NCBI GenBank assembly: GCA_007745835.1
Contig: CP036424.1
Span: forward strand, 3,583,968 to 3,647,967
DNA: 64,000 bases
Direction: 5' to 3'
Source: Planctomycetes bacterium MalM25
GTDB taxonomy: Bacteria; Planctomycetota; Planctomycetia; Pirellulales; Lacipirellulaceae
Shown here: piece by piece, positions 1 to 9,467 of the stretch
Layout of the letters: each line of letters starts with the position of its first letter
How positions within the stretch are numbered: the stretch's first letter is position 1
Made by a program: the position numbers and the translations under genes
The notes under the pieces: model-generated
Database searches by the model: none
What the model was told of the DNA's origin: nothing
Seen by the model: the letters and a program-made list of their open reading frames with translations, nothing else

Positions 1-349
1 TCTCATGGTTGCGCAGCATCTTCGCCCGCACGGTCTGCGACAGGTCGAGGCCGAGCGCGCCGGCCATCGCGAAGCAGTAGCCGACCACGTCGGCCAGCTC
101 CTCGCCCGCGACGGCGCGCTTCTCCGGGTCGTCGGCGACGGCGCGCGACGCCTCGGCGTCGATCCACTGGAAGTGCTCCATGAGCTCGGCCGCCTCGATG
201 GCGATCGACATCGCCAGGTTCTTCGGCGAGTGGTAGCAGGACCAGTCGCGCTCGGCGACGAACTCCTCGACCAGGCCGCGCAGCTCGGCGACGGTCGTCT
301 GATCGTCGCCGGGGCCTTGGGAGGGAGGGGCGGGTTCGGGGGTGGGCAT
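1..349 (-). CDS. MazG-superfamily nucleotide pyrophosphohydrolase (3' end beyond window)
   Basis: Partial gene, 116 codons visible, open at the left edge. The translation holds the all-alpha NTP pyrophosphatase pattern: a DWSCYHSPKNLAMSI segment, the metal-binding E-A-A-E-L-M-E-H-F helix, then G-E-E-L-A-D-V-V-G-Y. This spacing is typical of the short dCTPase/YpjD-like branch of the MazG superfamily, which hydrolyses non-canonical or excess (d)NTPs to the monophosphate and pyrophosphate in the cytosol. The ATG shares one base with the stop of the upstream gene (TGATG at 351-347), so translation is probably coupled. Substrate cannot be told from sequence. Family assignment is firm; the missing C-terminus is expected to be short. 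Confidence 0.88.
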   Translation of the reverse strand, partial: MPTPEPAPPSQGPGDDQTTVAELRGLVEEFVAERDWSCYHSPKNLAMSIAIEAAELMEHFQWIDAEASRAVADDPEKRAVAGEELADVVGYCFAMAGALGLDLSQTVRAKMLRNHE

Positions 350-1239
350 CAAGCGGCTCGGGCGGGGGGCGGATCGGCGACGGCGTCGGCCATCGTGGGG
401 ACCGCCTCAACATACTGCCGCCGGTAAGCCTCGGCCAAGTGAACGATCGCTTCGAGCAGCAGCCGATCGGCGTTCGCGCGGACGACCCGCACCGCCTTCG
501 GCCCGAGCCCCTCCAGGGCGGAGCTCACTTCGGACAGGTGCAACTCGAAGAGCCGCGGCCCGGTCGTCCCCTCCGCCGCGAGGCGGTCGGCGACCTGCGC
601 GACCGCGGCGGTCGTGGCGCCCGATTCGGTGAGCCCCTTGCGCAGCAAGCCAATGTACTCCACCTCTGCGGGTCGCGCCGCGGTGAGGGGGATCGATTGA
701 GACGCTGTGTTGGCCGGTTGTTCGGTCTCTTGCAGTGCGGTGAGCAGCCGGCGTTGCTCGCTCAGCAGACGCTGGGCCTCGGCGTGCTCGCTCGCGAGAC
801 GCTGCTGGTCAGCGACCAGCACGCGGCGGGCTTCGCGCAACCGCTGCCGGGCGTCGATCGCGCGACGGAGCCGACCGGCGAGCTGTTCGGCGGTGATGTC
901 CGACAGGCAGGCGTACTCGTCGGCGCCAGCGTCCCAGGCGGCCGACTCGGCGTCGATCGCCCGCGCCGTGCCGAGCACGGCAACCGGGGTCTCGTCACCC
1001 GCGCCGCGCAAGGCGCGCGACAGCACCAACGCGTCGAGGTCGGAGGGGTCGTGCAGAGCGATCAGCGCGTCAAACGACTCGCTGCGCAGGAGCGTCAACG
1101 CGTCGGCGATCGAACCGACTAAGCGCGGCGACTCAGCGCCCAGCTCGGCGGCGATCGAGCGCGCGAGGGGCGCGGCCCGATCGGGATCGGCGGCGACCGC
1201 GACGAGGCGGAGTGGCGGTTGGTCGGCGAGCGTCGGCAT
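349..1239 (-). CDS. Pseudo-receiver / coiled-coil protein
   Basis: 296 aa. Residues about 10-130 have the alternating pattern of a CheY-like receiver domain, but the phospho-acceptor position (in ...DALIALHDPSD..., residues 57-66) is not Asp and the conserved Lys near residue 111 is lost (GADEYACLSD). It should therefore not be phosphorylated in the normal way. A charged coiled coil follows at about 130-172, then a helical C-terminal region (about 190-285) that I do not recognise. The stop overlaps the start of the MazG-type gene by one base, so the two form a coupled unit. A role as a protein-protein adaptor is inference only. An alternative is a divergent response regulator with an unknown output domain. 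Confidence 0.65.
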   Translation of the reverse strand: MPTLADQPPLRLVAVAADPDRAAPLARSIAAELGAESPRLVGSIADALTLLRSESFDALIALHDPSDLDALVLSRALRGAGDETPVAVLGTARAIDAESAAWDAGADEYACLSDITAEQLAGRLRRAIDARQRLREARRVLVADQQRLASEHAEAQRLLSEQRRLLTALQETEQPANTASQSIPLTAARPAEVEYIGLLRKGLTESGATTAAVAQVADRLAAEGTTGPRLFELHLSEVSSALEGLGPKAVRVVRANADRLLLEAIVHLAEAYRRQYVEAVPTMADAVADPPPARAA

Positions 1240-1366
1240 ACTGGCGGGGGGTAACGGATCGGGCGCCGCGCGGACGGTACGTCATCCGCGGGACCGCCGT
1301 CAATCCGAAGCACGCCGAAGTGCTGTCGCCGCAGGCGCCGCCCCGGGGCTCACTGCCAAGGCTGCC

Positions 1367-2842
1367 TTACTTCCAAGGTTGTACCGCGCTGCCCCAGGTG
1401 ACGCCCTGCGTGCGGTGGTAGCGGACCGGCCGGGCGCGGGCCTTGGCGACGACTCGCGGATCGGCGATCACCGGTCGCGCCGTGCCGCCCGACGCCTCGG
1501 CGATCGACTTGAGGATCTGGCCGTGCTGCAGCGTCCGCGCGCCCATGCCGAGCGTGTGGATCGGGAAGCCCCACGCGTCGGGCGCCGTCATCCGCTCGAT
1601 CGTCCGCGGGCTGCGGATGTCGCCGTCGGTCAGCAGGAAGACGACGTCCGGCTCCATCGCGGCGGCGTATTCCATCGCGTCGAGCAGCCGTCCGCCGAGG
1701 CACATCTCGACCGTGCGGAGCCACTTCGACAGCGCCCGCTTATTCTCCTGAGTCGCCTGCAAGGGCTGATCGACCGACTCCGGGAAGAACATCGGGTACG
1801 CTTGATCGCTGAAGAAGACGACGTAGAACTCTTGGCTCGTCGAGAGCCGGCGGACCGCGGCGCCCAGCTCGAGCAGCGTCGTCTGCAGGCGCCCGTGCTG
1901 CATGCTGCCCGAGTTGTCGACGACGAACACCACCCGGTTGGCGTGCGACTTGGCGCCGAAGAAACTGACCACCCCCGGCTTGCCCGCGGGCTTGCTGGCG
2001 GCGGGCTCGGTCGACTCCCCCTCCCCCTCGCTCTTCGTCCCGCCCGCGGGCACGGCGGCCATCAGGGCCTCGGCCGGCAGCGCTAGGGTGGCGCCCAGTT
2101 CAGCCATCGGCTCGAGGTCAACCGGCTCGACCAACGACGCCAGTTCGACCGCGGTCGATAGATCGAGCGGAGAATCGATCGGCTCTTCCGCATCGAGCGG
2201 GAACTCGGCGAGGGTCACCTCGGCGGAGAGCTCCTCGAACGAATCCTCCTCGGCCATCGCCGCGTTCAGCAAGAACGCCGGTTCGCCCATCGTGCCGAAG
2301 CTGAGCAGCCCGAAAAGCAGAATGAGCGCCGAGTGCACCGCCAAGCTGGTCGCCCAAGGGGGCCGATCCTGAAACCACTCGTTCCACGTCTTCGATCGCC
2401 GGCGTTTAATACGCCGCTTCAGGGGACGCGGCTGCGGCTTCTTGTTCGCTGCCGACTTTCGCTCGGTAGCGATCGGCTTGGCCGAGGGGGCGACCTGACC
2501 CTGAGCGATTTTTTTACTGCGTGGCGTGCTCGGCGAAACGGCCTTCCTCAGAACCGGGGTGGCTGCCTTCGATTCATGCGGCGCCGGCTTCGCCGGGATC
2601 ACATCGGCCGGCGCCGTCACGACCTTGGCGGTTTCTTGCACCTCAGCAGCCGGCTCGCTCGGCAGCTCGCTCGCTTCTACCCCCGCTTGCGCGAGCAGCG
2701 AGACGGCGGCACGGTCCTCCGTAGCGGCGACGGCGCGAGCCAACTCCGCCCGCCGGCGGCGCCAGGCGGCTTGCGAGACACGCTCACGTCGGCGGGCCGC
2801 GGTGAGCTTTGGGTTGGGGGCTTCCGCAGGTCGATCGGCCAT
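1367..2842 (-). CDS. Membrane-anchored VWA-domain protein
   Basis: 491 aa from the ATG at 2842; the frame is open 25 codons further, but the MADRPAEAPN start is more protein-like. A long basic, Pro/Ala-rich cytoplasmic N-terminus (1-160, with an R/K cluster at 141-150) leads to one transmembrane helix at about 163-183, then a low-complexity linker and a von Willebrand factor A domain from about 303. The MIDAS motif is D309-N-S-G-S. VWA domains bind protein ligands through a metal ion; the topology puts this one in the periplasm. Later motifs include LLTDGDIRSP. The partner is unknown. It lies between gltX and the pseudo-receiver gene, all on one strand, with 127 bases to the next gene. Confidence 0.75.
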   Translation of the reverse strand: MADRPAEAPNPKLTAARRRERVSQAAWRRRRAELARAVAATEDRAAVSLLAQAGVEASELPSEPAAEVQETAKVVTAPADVIPAKPAPHESKAATPVLRKAVSPSTPRSKKIAQGQVAPSAKPIATERKSAANKKPQPRPLKRRIKRRRSKTWNEWFQDRPPWATSLAVHSALILLFGLLSFGTMGEPAFLLNAAMAEEDSFEELSAEVTLAEFPLDAEEPIDSPLDLSTAVELASLVEPVDLEPMAELGATLALPAEALMAAVPAGGTKSEGEGESTEPAASKPAGKPGVVSFFGAKSHANRVVFVVDNSGSMQHGRLQTTLLELGAAVRRLSTSQEFYVVFFSDQAYPMFFPESVDQPLQATQENKRALSKWLRTVEMCLGGRLLDAMEYAAAMEPDVVFLLTDGDIRSPRTIERMTAPDAWGFPIHTLGMGARTLQHGQILKSIAEASGGTARPVIADPRVVAKARARPVRYHRTQGVTWGSAVQPWK

Positions 2843-2933
2843 CGTCGGCGTCCACGGGTTAATCGAGAGAGACAGACTCTCTCTCCGTTCCGCGGCACAC
2901 CGTAATCGGGCGTTCAAGACGCCTCTAGAAAAC

Positions 2934-2978
2934 GCCCCGGAGCCGGGGACGCCGGGGGTGACAAAGGTTTGTCACCCC
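2934..2978 (-). terminator. Tandem hairpins at the gltX 3' end
   Basis: Two adjacent inverted repeats overlap the gltX stop codon. One is a perfect palindromic stem GGGGTGACAAA/TTTGTCACCCC at 2955-2978; the other is a CCCCGG/CCGGGG stem at about 2936-2950. No T-tract follows, so Rho-independent termination is only a possibility. The element resembles the GTGACAAG/CTTGTCAC hairpin beyond the purB stop (28908-28925). Confidence 0.4.
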
Positions 2979-4564
2979 GCCTCAGCCAGCCGGGCGAGCG
3001 TCTGATCGATTCGCGCCAGACGCCGCTCGTGGCCCAGCAGTTCGAGGGTCTCGAACATGCCGAAACCGACCGCTTTGCCGGTCACCGCGACCCGCAGGGC
3101 GTGGATGATCTGGCCGATCTTGATCGCCTCACGCTCGCAGAACGCCTTGAGGGCGGCTTCCAGTTGCTCGGCGCTGGCCTCGGGGTGGGCGGCCAGCTCC
3201 TCGCGGAACTTGGCCAGCAGGCCGGCGGCGTCCTCCGGTTTCACCAGCCGCTTCTGCCACGCCTTCTCATCGTAGGTGAGCCCGTCGTCGGCGACGAAGA
3301 AGTCGTCGTAGTCGAGCACGTCGCCGTAGACCTTGAGCCGATCGCCAGCGCCCTCGACGATCGCCCCGACCGTCTCCGCCGCGTCGCACGGCGGCGGGTC
3401 GCTGAGCAGGCCGGCCTGCTTGAGCACCTCGACACTGCGGGCGACCTTCTGCTTGGCGGGGACCTGCTGCATCGCGCGGTCCTGGAACGCGAGCAGCTTC
3501 GCCGGGTCGAAGCTCGCCGGCGCCTTGTTCACGCGGTCGAGCGAGAAGTGCTCGATCATCTCCGCGACGGTGAACTCCTCGCGCGAGTCGTCGAGCGACC
3601 AGCCCAGCAGCAACAAGTAGTTCAGCACCGCTTCGGGTAGAAAGCCGACCTGCTCGTAGAAGTCGATGATCACCGGGTTGAACGTCTCAGCGGAAGTCTC
3701 CAACCCGAGACGGGCGGCGATCTGCTGGCCCTTGTCGTTCAGCTGGGCGAAGTCGCGGTTCTTCAGGTACTTATCGAGCTTGCGCTTGCTCAGTTTGTTC
3801 TTGCTGCCCGGCTCGGCGACGAACGGCAGGTGCGCGAACTCCGGCGCCTCGTAGCCGAGCGATTGCGCAATGAAGACCTGGCGGGGCGTGTTCGAGAGGT
3901 GCTCCTCGGCGCGGATCACGTGGCTGATCTTCATCAGCTCGTCGTCCACGACGGTCGCCAGGTGATAGATCGGCGAGCCGTCGGCGCGCTGGATCACGTG
4001 GTCCTGCTCGCGCGCCCAATCGAAGCGGACCTCGCCCCGCACCAGATCGTTGATGACGAGCGTCCCCTCGCGCGGCATCAGCAAACGGACGACCGCTTGG
4101 CGGCCCTCGGCCTCGAAGCGGGCGGCGTCCTCGTCGGTCTCGGCTCGCCACGAGCGGCTGTAGACAAACGGCTCGCCCGTTTTCTCCGCCGCCTCACGCT
4201 CGGCCTGCACCTCTTCGGGACGGGCGTAGTCGCGGTACGCGGCGCCCGACTCCAGGAGCTTCGTCACCGCATCGGCGTAGTGCTCGCCGCGTTGCGACTG
4301 GAAGTAGGGGCCGTAATCGCCCTTCGAAGCCTTCTCTTCGCCTGGGACCGGTCCCTCATCCCAATCGAGGCCGAGCCACTCGAAGCCGTGCAGGATTGGC
4401 GCGAGCGCCGCTTCGACGTTGCGTTGCTGGTCGGTGTCGTCCACCCGCAGGATGAACTGCCCGCCGTGCTTCCGGGCGAAGAGCCAATTGAACAGCGCGG
4501 TGCGGACCCCGCCGATGTGCAGGAATCCGGTCGGGCTGGGGGCGAAGCGGGTGCGGACGGACAT
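2972..4564 (-). CDS. gltX: Glutamyl-tRNA synthetase
   Basis: 530 aa, somewhat longer than the usual 470-500. Class I aminoacyl-tRNA synthetase that charges tRNA(Glu) with glutamate in the cytosol. The HIGH-like signature is FLHIGG at residues 14-19, right after the FAPSPTG start, and the KMSKS-like loop is KLSKR near residue 256. The Rossmann catalytic core contains the family's VVDDELM and [17 protein letters not shown] stretches, and an alpha-helical anticodon-binding domain follows. The ATG at 4564 gives the canonical N-terminus. Whether the enzyme is discriminating or also charges tRNA(Gln) cannot be told here because no gatCAB or glnS lies in the window. Confidence 0.97.
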   Translation of the reverse strand: MSVRTRFAPSPTGFLHIGGVRTALFNWLFARKHGGQFILRVDDTDQQRNVEAALAPILHGFEWLGLDWDEGPVPGEEKASKGDYGPYFQSQRGEHYADAVTKLLESGAAYRDYARPEEVQAEREAAEKTGEPFVYSRSWRAETDEDAARFEAEGRQAVVRLLMPREGTLVINDLVRGEVRFDWAREQDHVIQRADGSPIYHLATVVDDELMKISHVIRAEEHLSNTPRQVFIAQSLGYEAPEFAHLPFVAEPGSKNKLSKRKLDKYLKNRDFAQLNDKGQQIAARLGLETSAETFNPVIIDFYEQVGFLPEAVLNYLLLLGWSLDDSREEFTVAEMIEHFSLDRVNKAPASFDPAKLLAFQDRAMQQVPAKQKVARSVEVLKQAGLLSDPPPCDAAETVGAIVEGAGDRLKVYGDVLDYDDFFVADDGLTYDEKAWQKRLVKPEDAAGLLAKFREELAAHPEASAEQLEAALKAFCEREAIKIGQIIHALRVAVTGKAVGFGMFETLELLGHERRLARIDQTLARLAEAG

Positions 4565-4694
4565 CGGGTGCGATTGAACGAGGCGTAGGTCAGTTGAGGC
4601 CGTAAGCTTATCGGCTCACCGTGGTCGTGACCTAGCCACCCACGGGGCTCACACCGTGGGCTCGTCGTCGGGCCTATCTATCCTACGCCGGCAG

Positions 4695-5864
4695 CTAGGC
4701 CGCTCGGCGGGCCTTCTCGCGGCGCAATCGCTTCCGCTCCGCCTTGCTCAGCTTGCGGGTGCTGGGACCGTCGTCGTAGCCGTCGTCGTTGTAGCCCTCG
4801 GCCCCGCTGACCCAGCGGTCCGGCTCCTCGGACGCCTGCAGGGCCGCGTTGCGTTTGGCCCGCTTCGCCGCACGGGTCGGCACGATGTCGGGCTCCGCGA
4901 ACTCGGCCTCAGGCTCCGGCGTGGCGGCGACCGTTTGCCTCTTGGGCTTGGTCGGCTTGGGGGCCGGCTCGGGCTCCGCCGACAACTTGAGCTCCTGGGC
5001 GTCGGCGTTCCGTTCAACGGCTTTCGGCGTCGCGACGGGGGCTTCGACCTCGCCGGCGGCCTCCCGGACGATCCGACGGGAGTACAGCAGCAGCGTGACG
5101 CTCGCCAGCGACACCGCCGCCAAGGCCGCCGCCGGCGCGAACAGGGGCGACGCGAGCGTGGGCACAAGGCCGGGCATCAGTCCCGCGGCGGCGAGCCACC
5201 CGACCGACCCGATCACGAAGCCCGTCACACCAATCGCCGCGGCGACCGGGCTCTCTTTGATCTCAAGCAACGACCGAATCGCGATCCCGCCGAGGATCAG
5301 TCCTCCGGGGACGAGCCACCAGAAGGCGTCGCCCGCCAGCGGCGAGAAACCGGTCACGGCGGCCAGCTGCACGGCCACGGCCGCGTGGGCGTGGGTCGCC
5401 GAATTGAGGCTCATCCCGAGCGCCGCGAGTGCGACAACAATCCACCAGCGGTAGGCGCCGCGGGTGTCGTCGGTCCGCTGCCGGCGTACGCCGAACAGCA
5501 GCAGCGCCTGGACGGAGACCGCCAGCCAGAGGGCGGCTTCCCACCAAGCGGCGAGCGAGCCGGGCTGAGCAAAAGAAAGCAACCGCGCGACGCCGGCGTT
5601 CGCCGTGGCGATCCCGGCGCTGAAGCGATCCGCCCAAACCAGGGCGGCCGTCACGGCCACCAGTCCGATCACCACCCCCGCCAGAGCCAGCGGCGAACGG
5701 GGCAGCACACCCGAGGCGACCGCGAAGCTGGCGCTGCCATCGCGGGGGGTGTATCGCACCCGCGAAGAAGGCGTCGTGGGTTCGGGGTTCGAGGCGACGC
5801 TCCCGGTGGCGCCGGCGCCCTCGTGCAGCATGCGGCGCCGGCGTCCGGCTCGGGCGGTACTCAT
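4695..5864 (-). CDS. Six-helix membrane protein with charged C-terminal tail
   Basis: 389 aa. After a basic N-terminus there are about six hydrophobic helices (roughly residues 55-75, 103-122, 137-160, 175-195, 203-225 and 235-260). A long cytoplasmic tail follows, rich in Pro/Glu/Lys, ending in a strongly basic KLSKAERKRLRREKARRAA stretch. No catalytic motif or known family is recognised. The tail could bind nucleic acid or the membrane surface, but that is a guess. It is co-directional with gltX, 130 bases upstream of it. The ATG at 5864 is the only good start. Function unknown. Confidence 0.6.
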   Translation of the reverse strand: MSTARAGRRRRMLHEGAGATGSVASNPEPTTPSSRVRYTPRDGSASFAVASGVLPRSPLALAGVVIGLVAVTAALVWADRFSAGIATANAGVARLLSFAQPGSLAAWWEAALWLAVSVQALLLFGVRRQRTDDTRGAYRWWIVVALAALGMSLNSATHAHAAVAVQLAAVTGFSPLAGDAFWWLVPGGLILGGIAIRSLLEIKESPVAAAIGVTGFVIGSVGWLAAAGLMPGLVPTLASPLFAPAAALAAVSLASVTLLLYSRRIVREAAGEVEAPVATPKAVERNADAQELKLSAEPEPAPKPTKPKRQTVAATPEPEAEFAEPDIVPTRAAKRAKRNAALQASEEPDRWVSGAEGYNDDGYDDGPSTRKLSKAERKRLRREKARRAA

Positions 5865-6155
5865 AGGGCGATCCCTCGCGCTGATCTGCTAGCAGAAGAT
5901 GCCGGACACGGTTCCGGCTAGGCGCGGGCTCCCAGCCCGGCCTGAAATTACTTCGGCTGCTGAGTGGCCTCGCATGCAGTCATCCGTGCCGAGCCGAGGT
6001 CCACACGCTGGGCCATGCCTTCCGATTGTGCGGGTTAGGCGGGCGCGTGGCGGCCGCACCCAGCCCGAGTCGGCTCAAGCCCCCCTGCCGAGCCGTGCCC
6101 TCCGGAGGCGTGACCTACGTTTTGATGACCAGTCACTTGCGCCACCTCTGTGTCC
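5865..6155. other. Divergent intergenic region, no gene seen
   Basis: 291 bases between a minus-strand membrane protein and the plus-strand HD/PAS/GGDEF gene. It should carry promoters for both. I see no convincing sigma-70 pair, no tRNA and no recognisable c-di-GMP riboswitch core. The stretch has several GC-rich inverted segments (for example around 5925-5940). Confidence 0.4.
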
Positions 6156-8405
6156 ATGCCGACCCCCTCCCCCACCACCACGCCCGCCGATCCGCCGGCG
6201 GAGAGCGCTCCCACCGTCGAGGCCAGCGGTCCCGAACGGATCTCGGAGCTGCTGCGCGCCGTCGATGAAGCGGCGGCCACCACCGGACAGGGCAGCCCCG
6301 CCCAACTCGCCGAGGCGGGCGCGGCCCAGCAGAAGCTGGTCGGCTGGCGGCTGGGGATCGTGTCGTCGCTGTTCGTGGCGCTGCGTTGCAAGCACCCGGC
6401 CACCGCCGACCACAGCCTCCGCGTCGCGATCGGGTGCAGCGCCTGGGCCGGCGCGCTGAAGATGCCTGAGAAGCTCCGCACGCAGCTCGAGGTCGCCGCG
6501 CTGCTGCACGACATCGGCAAGATCGGCGTCCCGGACGCGATCCTGCTCAAACCGGGGCGGCTCACCGATCAAGAGCTTCAGCTGATCGACAGTAGCCGCG
6601 AGGCGTCGCGTCACATCCTGCGTTCGGCCGGCATGCCTGCCGAGGTGATCGACGGCGTCGCCGCCGCTTCGGCCTGGTTCAACGGGACACACCGGTCGGT
6701 CACGCTCACCGGCGACCAGACGCCGTTCTTGTCGCGGATGATCGCCATCGTCGATGCGTTCGACTCGATGACCACCGACCAAGTGTATCGCCCCGCCCGC
6801 TCGCGCGAGCGAGCGATCGCGACGCTCTTCGAGCAAGGCGGGACCCAGTTCGATCCCGAGCTGGTAGCCAGCTACCACGAGAGCTTCGCGCAAGATCAGC
6901 GGAAGCTCGACGAGGAGATCGCCCAAAGATGGCTCTCGACGCTCGGCGCCGACGAGCCCCCACTCCCCTGGACGCCCCCCGCGCCCGCCACGCCCCAAGC
7001 CGGCCCGGCCGAGACGACGGGGTCGCCGTTCTCCGCGCGGCTCATCGAGAACATGCACGACGCGGTCATCTTCGTCGATGCCCGGAACGTGGTGACGGAC
7101 TGGAACACGGGCGCGGAGCGGATGACCGGCGTCGGGGCATCGGCCGCCATCGGTAAGAAGCTCACGCCCGAGTTGCTGGACATGGCCAAGCCGGAGGGCG
7201 ACTTGTTGGAGGAATCGGACTGCCTCATCACGCGCTCCATCTCCGAAGGCCAACAAGCCATCGAGCGGCTGAGCATCCTCGGTCGCAACGGCCAGCGGGT
7301 GTCGGTCGAAACGCACATCATCCCAGTGGGAGCCCCTGAAAGCCCCAGCCAGATCATCGGCGCCTCGGTGCTGATGCGTGACGTGTCGGATCAAACGACA
7401 CTCGAGGAACGGTGCCAAGCCCTGAGGGCGGAGATGACCAAAGACCCGATGACCCAGGTCGCCAACCGGCGCGAGTTCGACCGCATGCTCGCCGCGTTTG
7501 TCGAGGCCCACCTCGACACCGACCTGCGGTGCAGCCTGATCATGGCCGACATCGACCACTTCAAGCACATCAACGACAACTTCGGTCACCAGGCGGGCGA
7601 CGAGGCCATCATGACCTTCGCCAGCCTCATGAAATCGCTCTGCCGGTCCGGCGACCTGGTCGCTCGGTACGGCGGCGAGGAGTTCGCCATCCTCTGCGCC
7701 GATTGCAACAACGCGACCGCGGCGCAACGCGCCGAGATCATCCGCAAGAAGCTCTCCGAGACGCCCCACTCGTACCTGGGCGGCAAGCACATCACGGCGA
7801 GCTTCGGCGTCACGGAACTGCAGCCGGGCGACACGCCCGAAACGCTTCTCCGCCGCTCCGACCGGGCCCTGCTGCGGGCCAAGGACCAGGGGCGCAACCA
7901 AGTCGTTCAGTTGGGTGACGGCATGCAAGAACCAGAAACGACCAAGGGCGGCTGGTGGGACTCCCTCAAGCGCCTCGTCTCGCCGATCACGAGGGGCGGC
8001 TCCCTGATCGAAGCCCGCCTGGTCACGAACGTGCCGATCGAGCTGGCGGTCGACAAGCTCCGTGGCTTCATCGCCGACCGCGACGCCCAGATCCTCAAGA
8101 CGTCGGAGAACTACCTGCGTCTGATGACCGAGGTCCGCGGAGCCGGGGGCAACCGTCGAGCCTCGGATCAGCCGGTCGATTTCATCGTCGATCTGGAGCT
8201 GGCCCAGGAGCACATCGAGCGGAGCAACTCGTCGGGCCTCGCCTCGGGCAAGTACGTGCAGACCAACATCGACATCAAGATCCAGCCGCGTCGCGACCGC
8301 GACCGCCGGCAATCGCGGATCATCGACCGCGCCCGCCAGCTGCAGAGCAGCCTGCAGTCCTACCTGATGGCGAAAGAGATCGACGCCGAGCCCGCGCTCG
8401 CCTGA
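6156..8405 (+). CDS. HD-domain / PAS / GGDEF diguanylate cyclase
   Basis: 749 aa from the ATG at 6156 (a GTG two codons upstream is possible). An HD-GYP-like domain (about 60-250) keeps H86, HD at 118-119 (LLHDIGKIG) and D200, but the HHExxxGxGYP segment is replaced by SAWFNGTHRS at 172-181, so c-di-GMP hydrolysis is doubtful. A PAS domain spans about 295-400. A GGDEF domain (about 430-590) has an intact GGEEF at 506-510 and a DIDHFKHINDNFGHQAGD motif, so diguanylate cyclase activity is expected. A further about 150-residue C-terminal module (about 600-745) is not recognised. Likely a cytosolic sensor that makes c-di-GMP; the signal is unknown. Confidence 0.88.
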   Translation: MPTPSPTTTPADPPAESAPTVEASGPERISELLRAVDEAAATTGQGSPAQLAEAGAAQQKLVGWRLGIVSSLFVALRCKHPATADHSLRVAIGCSAWAGALKMPEKLRTQLEVAALLHDIGKIGVPDAILLKPGRLTDQELQLIDSSREASRHILRSAGMPAEVIDGVAAASAWFNGTHRSVTLTGDQTPFLSRMIAIVDAFDSMTTDQVYRPARSRERAIATLFEQGGTQFDPELVASYHESFAQDQRKLDEEIAQRWLSTLGADEPPLPWTPPAPATPQAGPAETTGSPFSARLIENMHDAVIFVDARNVVTDWNTGAERMTGVGASAAIGKKLTPELLDMAKPEGDLLEESDCLITRSISEGQQAIERLSILGRNGQRVSVETHIIPVGAPESPSQIIGASVLMRDVSDQTTLEERCQALRAEMTKDPMTQVANRREFDRMLAAFVEAHLDTDLRCSLIMADIDHFKHINDNFGHQAGDEAIMTFASLMKSLCRSGDLVARYGGEEFAILCADCNNATAAQRAEIIRKKLSETPHSYLGGKHITASFGVTELQPGDTPETLLRRSDRALLRAKDQGRNQVVQLGDGMQEPETTKGGWWDSLKRLVSPITRGGSLIEARLVTNVPIELAVDKLRGFIADRDAQILKTSENYLRLMTEVRGAGGNRRASDQPVDFIVDLELAQEHIERSNSSGLASGKYVQTNIDIKIQPRRDRDRRQSRIIDRARQLQSSLQSYLMAKEIDAEPALA

Positions 8406-8442
8406 CCGCCCCCATCAGAAAGAGAGAGTGAGAGACCCCGCC

Positions 8443-8676
8443 ATGCCGACCGAGCCGAAAGAAATCCGCCTGGCGCGCCCCGCGGCGGGCCGCTCCGTGG
8501 CTCCGACCGTGGTCCGTGACGAAGCCTTCGCCGCCGTGACCGATCACGAATTGGCGCCCGTGGCCCCATCGACCGAGGAGGCCGCGCCGCTGTCGGCCGC
8601 CCTGCGTCGGCAACTCGCCACGCTCCGGAGTCAGCAGGAGGAACTCGCCGACCTGCTGGCCAAACTCGGCGGCTGA
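8443..8676 (+). CDS. Small conserved-looking protein with C-terminal amphipathic helix
   Basis: 77 aa from the ATG at 8443; an in-frame GTG lies at 8428, but the AGAGAGAG run upstream suits the ATG poorly too, so the start is uncertain. The first half is low complexity, while the C-terminus ([22 protein letters not shown]) forms a coiled-coil-like amphipathic helix. It begins 37 bases after the HD/PAS/GGDEF gene on the same strand and may be co-transcribed. No family recognised; codon use matches the neighbours, which favours a real gene. Confidence 0.5.
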   Translation: MPTEPKEIRLARPAAGRSVAPTVVRDEAFAAVTDHELAPVAPSTEEAAPLSAALRRQLATLRSQQEELADLLAKLGG

Positions 8677-8791
8677 CCGCCTGCGGAGCGGGCGAAATCT
8701 TGGGGCGGCTGGGTTGAAAAAGGCCCCGTCTTGCGGGAACTTCAGGAGCGTGGCGTGGTCCACGCACCTCTCTAACCCCCCAAGACGCAAG

Positions 8792-9403
8792 ATGGCCTAT
8801 ACCCTCCCCGAACTGCCGTACGCCTCCGACGCGCTCGAGCCGCACATCGACTCGAAGACGATGGAGATCCACCACGGCAAGCACCACAACGCCTACGTCA
8901 CCAAGCTCAACGGCGCACTCGACGGCGCCGGCGTCGCCGAGCAATCGATCGAGGACCTCTGCCGCAACCTCGACAGCGTCCCCGAGAACGTCCGCGGAGC
9001 CGTCCGCAACAACGGCGGCGGGCACGCCAACCACTCGCTCTTCTGGACCACGATGAGCGGCTCGGGCGGGGGCGCCCCGTCGGGCGACCTGGCCGCCGCC
9101 ATCGACGGCGAGCTGGGCGGCTTCGACAAGTTCAAGGAGGCCTTCTCCAACGCCGCCGCGACGCGCTTCGGCAGCGGCTGGGCTTGGCTGAGCGTCTGCA
9201 AAGAAGGCAAGCTGCACGTCAGCAGCACGCCGAACCAAGACAACCCGTACATGGAAGGGATGACGCCGATCCTGGGCCTCGACGTCTGGGAGCACGCGTA
9301 CTACCTCAACTACCAGAACCGCCGCCCCGACTACATCGCCGCGTTTTTCAACGTGGTCGATTGGGCCAAGGTCGATGAGCTGTACAAGGCGGCGAAGGGC
9401 TGA
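8792..9403 (+). CDS. sodA: Superoxide dismutase, Mn type
   Basis: 203 aa, normal length for the Fe/Mn family, which dismutates superoxide to O2 and H2O2 in the cytosol. Metal ligands are H27, H81, D164 and H168 ([13 protein letters not shown]). Two positions that separate the metal types point to Mn: Gly77 in the [13 protein letters not shown] stretch and the active-site Gln149 in STPNQD. There is no signal peptide. The ATG at 8792 was chosen because [10 protein letters not shown] is the canonical start; the frame is open 26 codons upstream. A strong terminator follows at 9433. A GGAAC...GTC arrangement at 8736-8760 could be an ECF-type promoter, but this is weak. Confidence 0.95.
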   Translation: MAYTLPELPYASDALEPHIDSKTMEIHHGKHHNAYVTKLNGALDGAGVAEQSIEDLCRNLDSVPENVRGAVRNNGGGHANHSLFWTTMSGSGGGAPSGDLAAAIDGELGGFDKFKEAFSNAAATRFGSGWAWLSVCKEGKLHVSSTPNQDNPYMEGMTPILGLDVWEHAYYLNYQNRRPDYIAAFFNVVDWAKVDELYKAAKG

Positions 9404-9432
9404 GCCCTCACCCCACAGCACGAATCCAACCG

Positions 9433-9467
9433 AGCGGGCGCCAGCATGCTGGCGCCCGCTTCTTTTA
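9433..9467 (+). terminator. Rho-independent terminator of sodA
   Basis: A perfect self-complementary stem AGCGGGCGCCAGCA/TGCTGGCGCCCGCT at 9433-9460 is followed at once by TTCTTTT. It starts 30 bases after the sodA stop. Confidence 0.85.

Noticed and set aside
6075-8312. 745-codon minus-strand open frame opposite the HD/PAS/GGDEF gene
   Set aside because: It is antisense to a gene with clear domains, its translation is low-complexity Arg/Gly/Asp/Val, and GC-rich genes routinely leave such frames open.
8736-8760. GGAAC-N17-GTC as an ECF promoter for sodA
   Set aside because: Only short matches, and such patterns are frequent in GC-rich DNA; kept as a remark in the sodA entry and not called as a feature.
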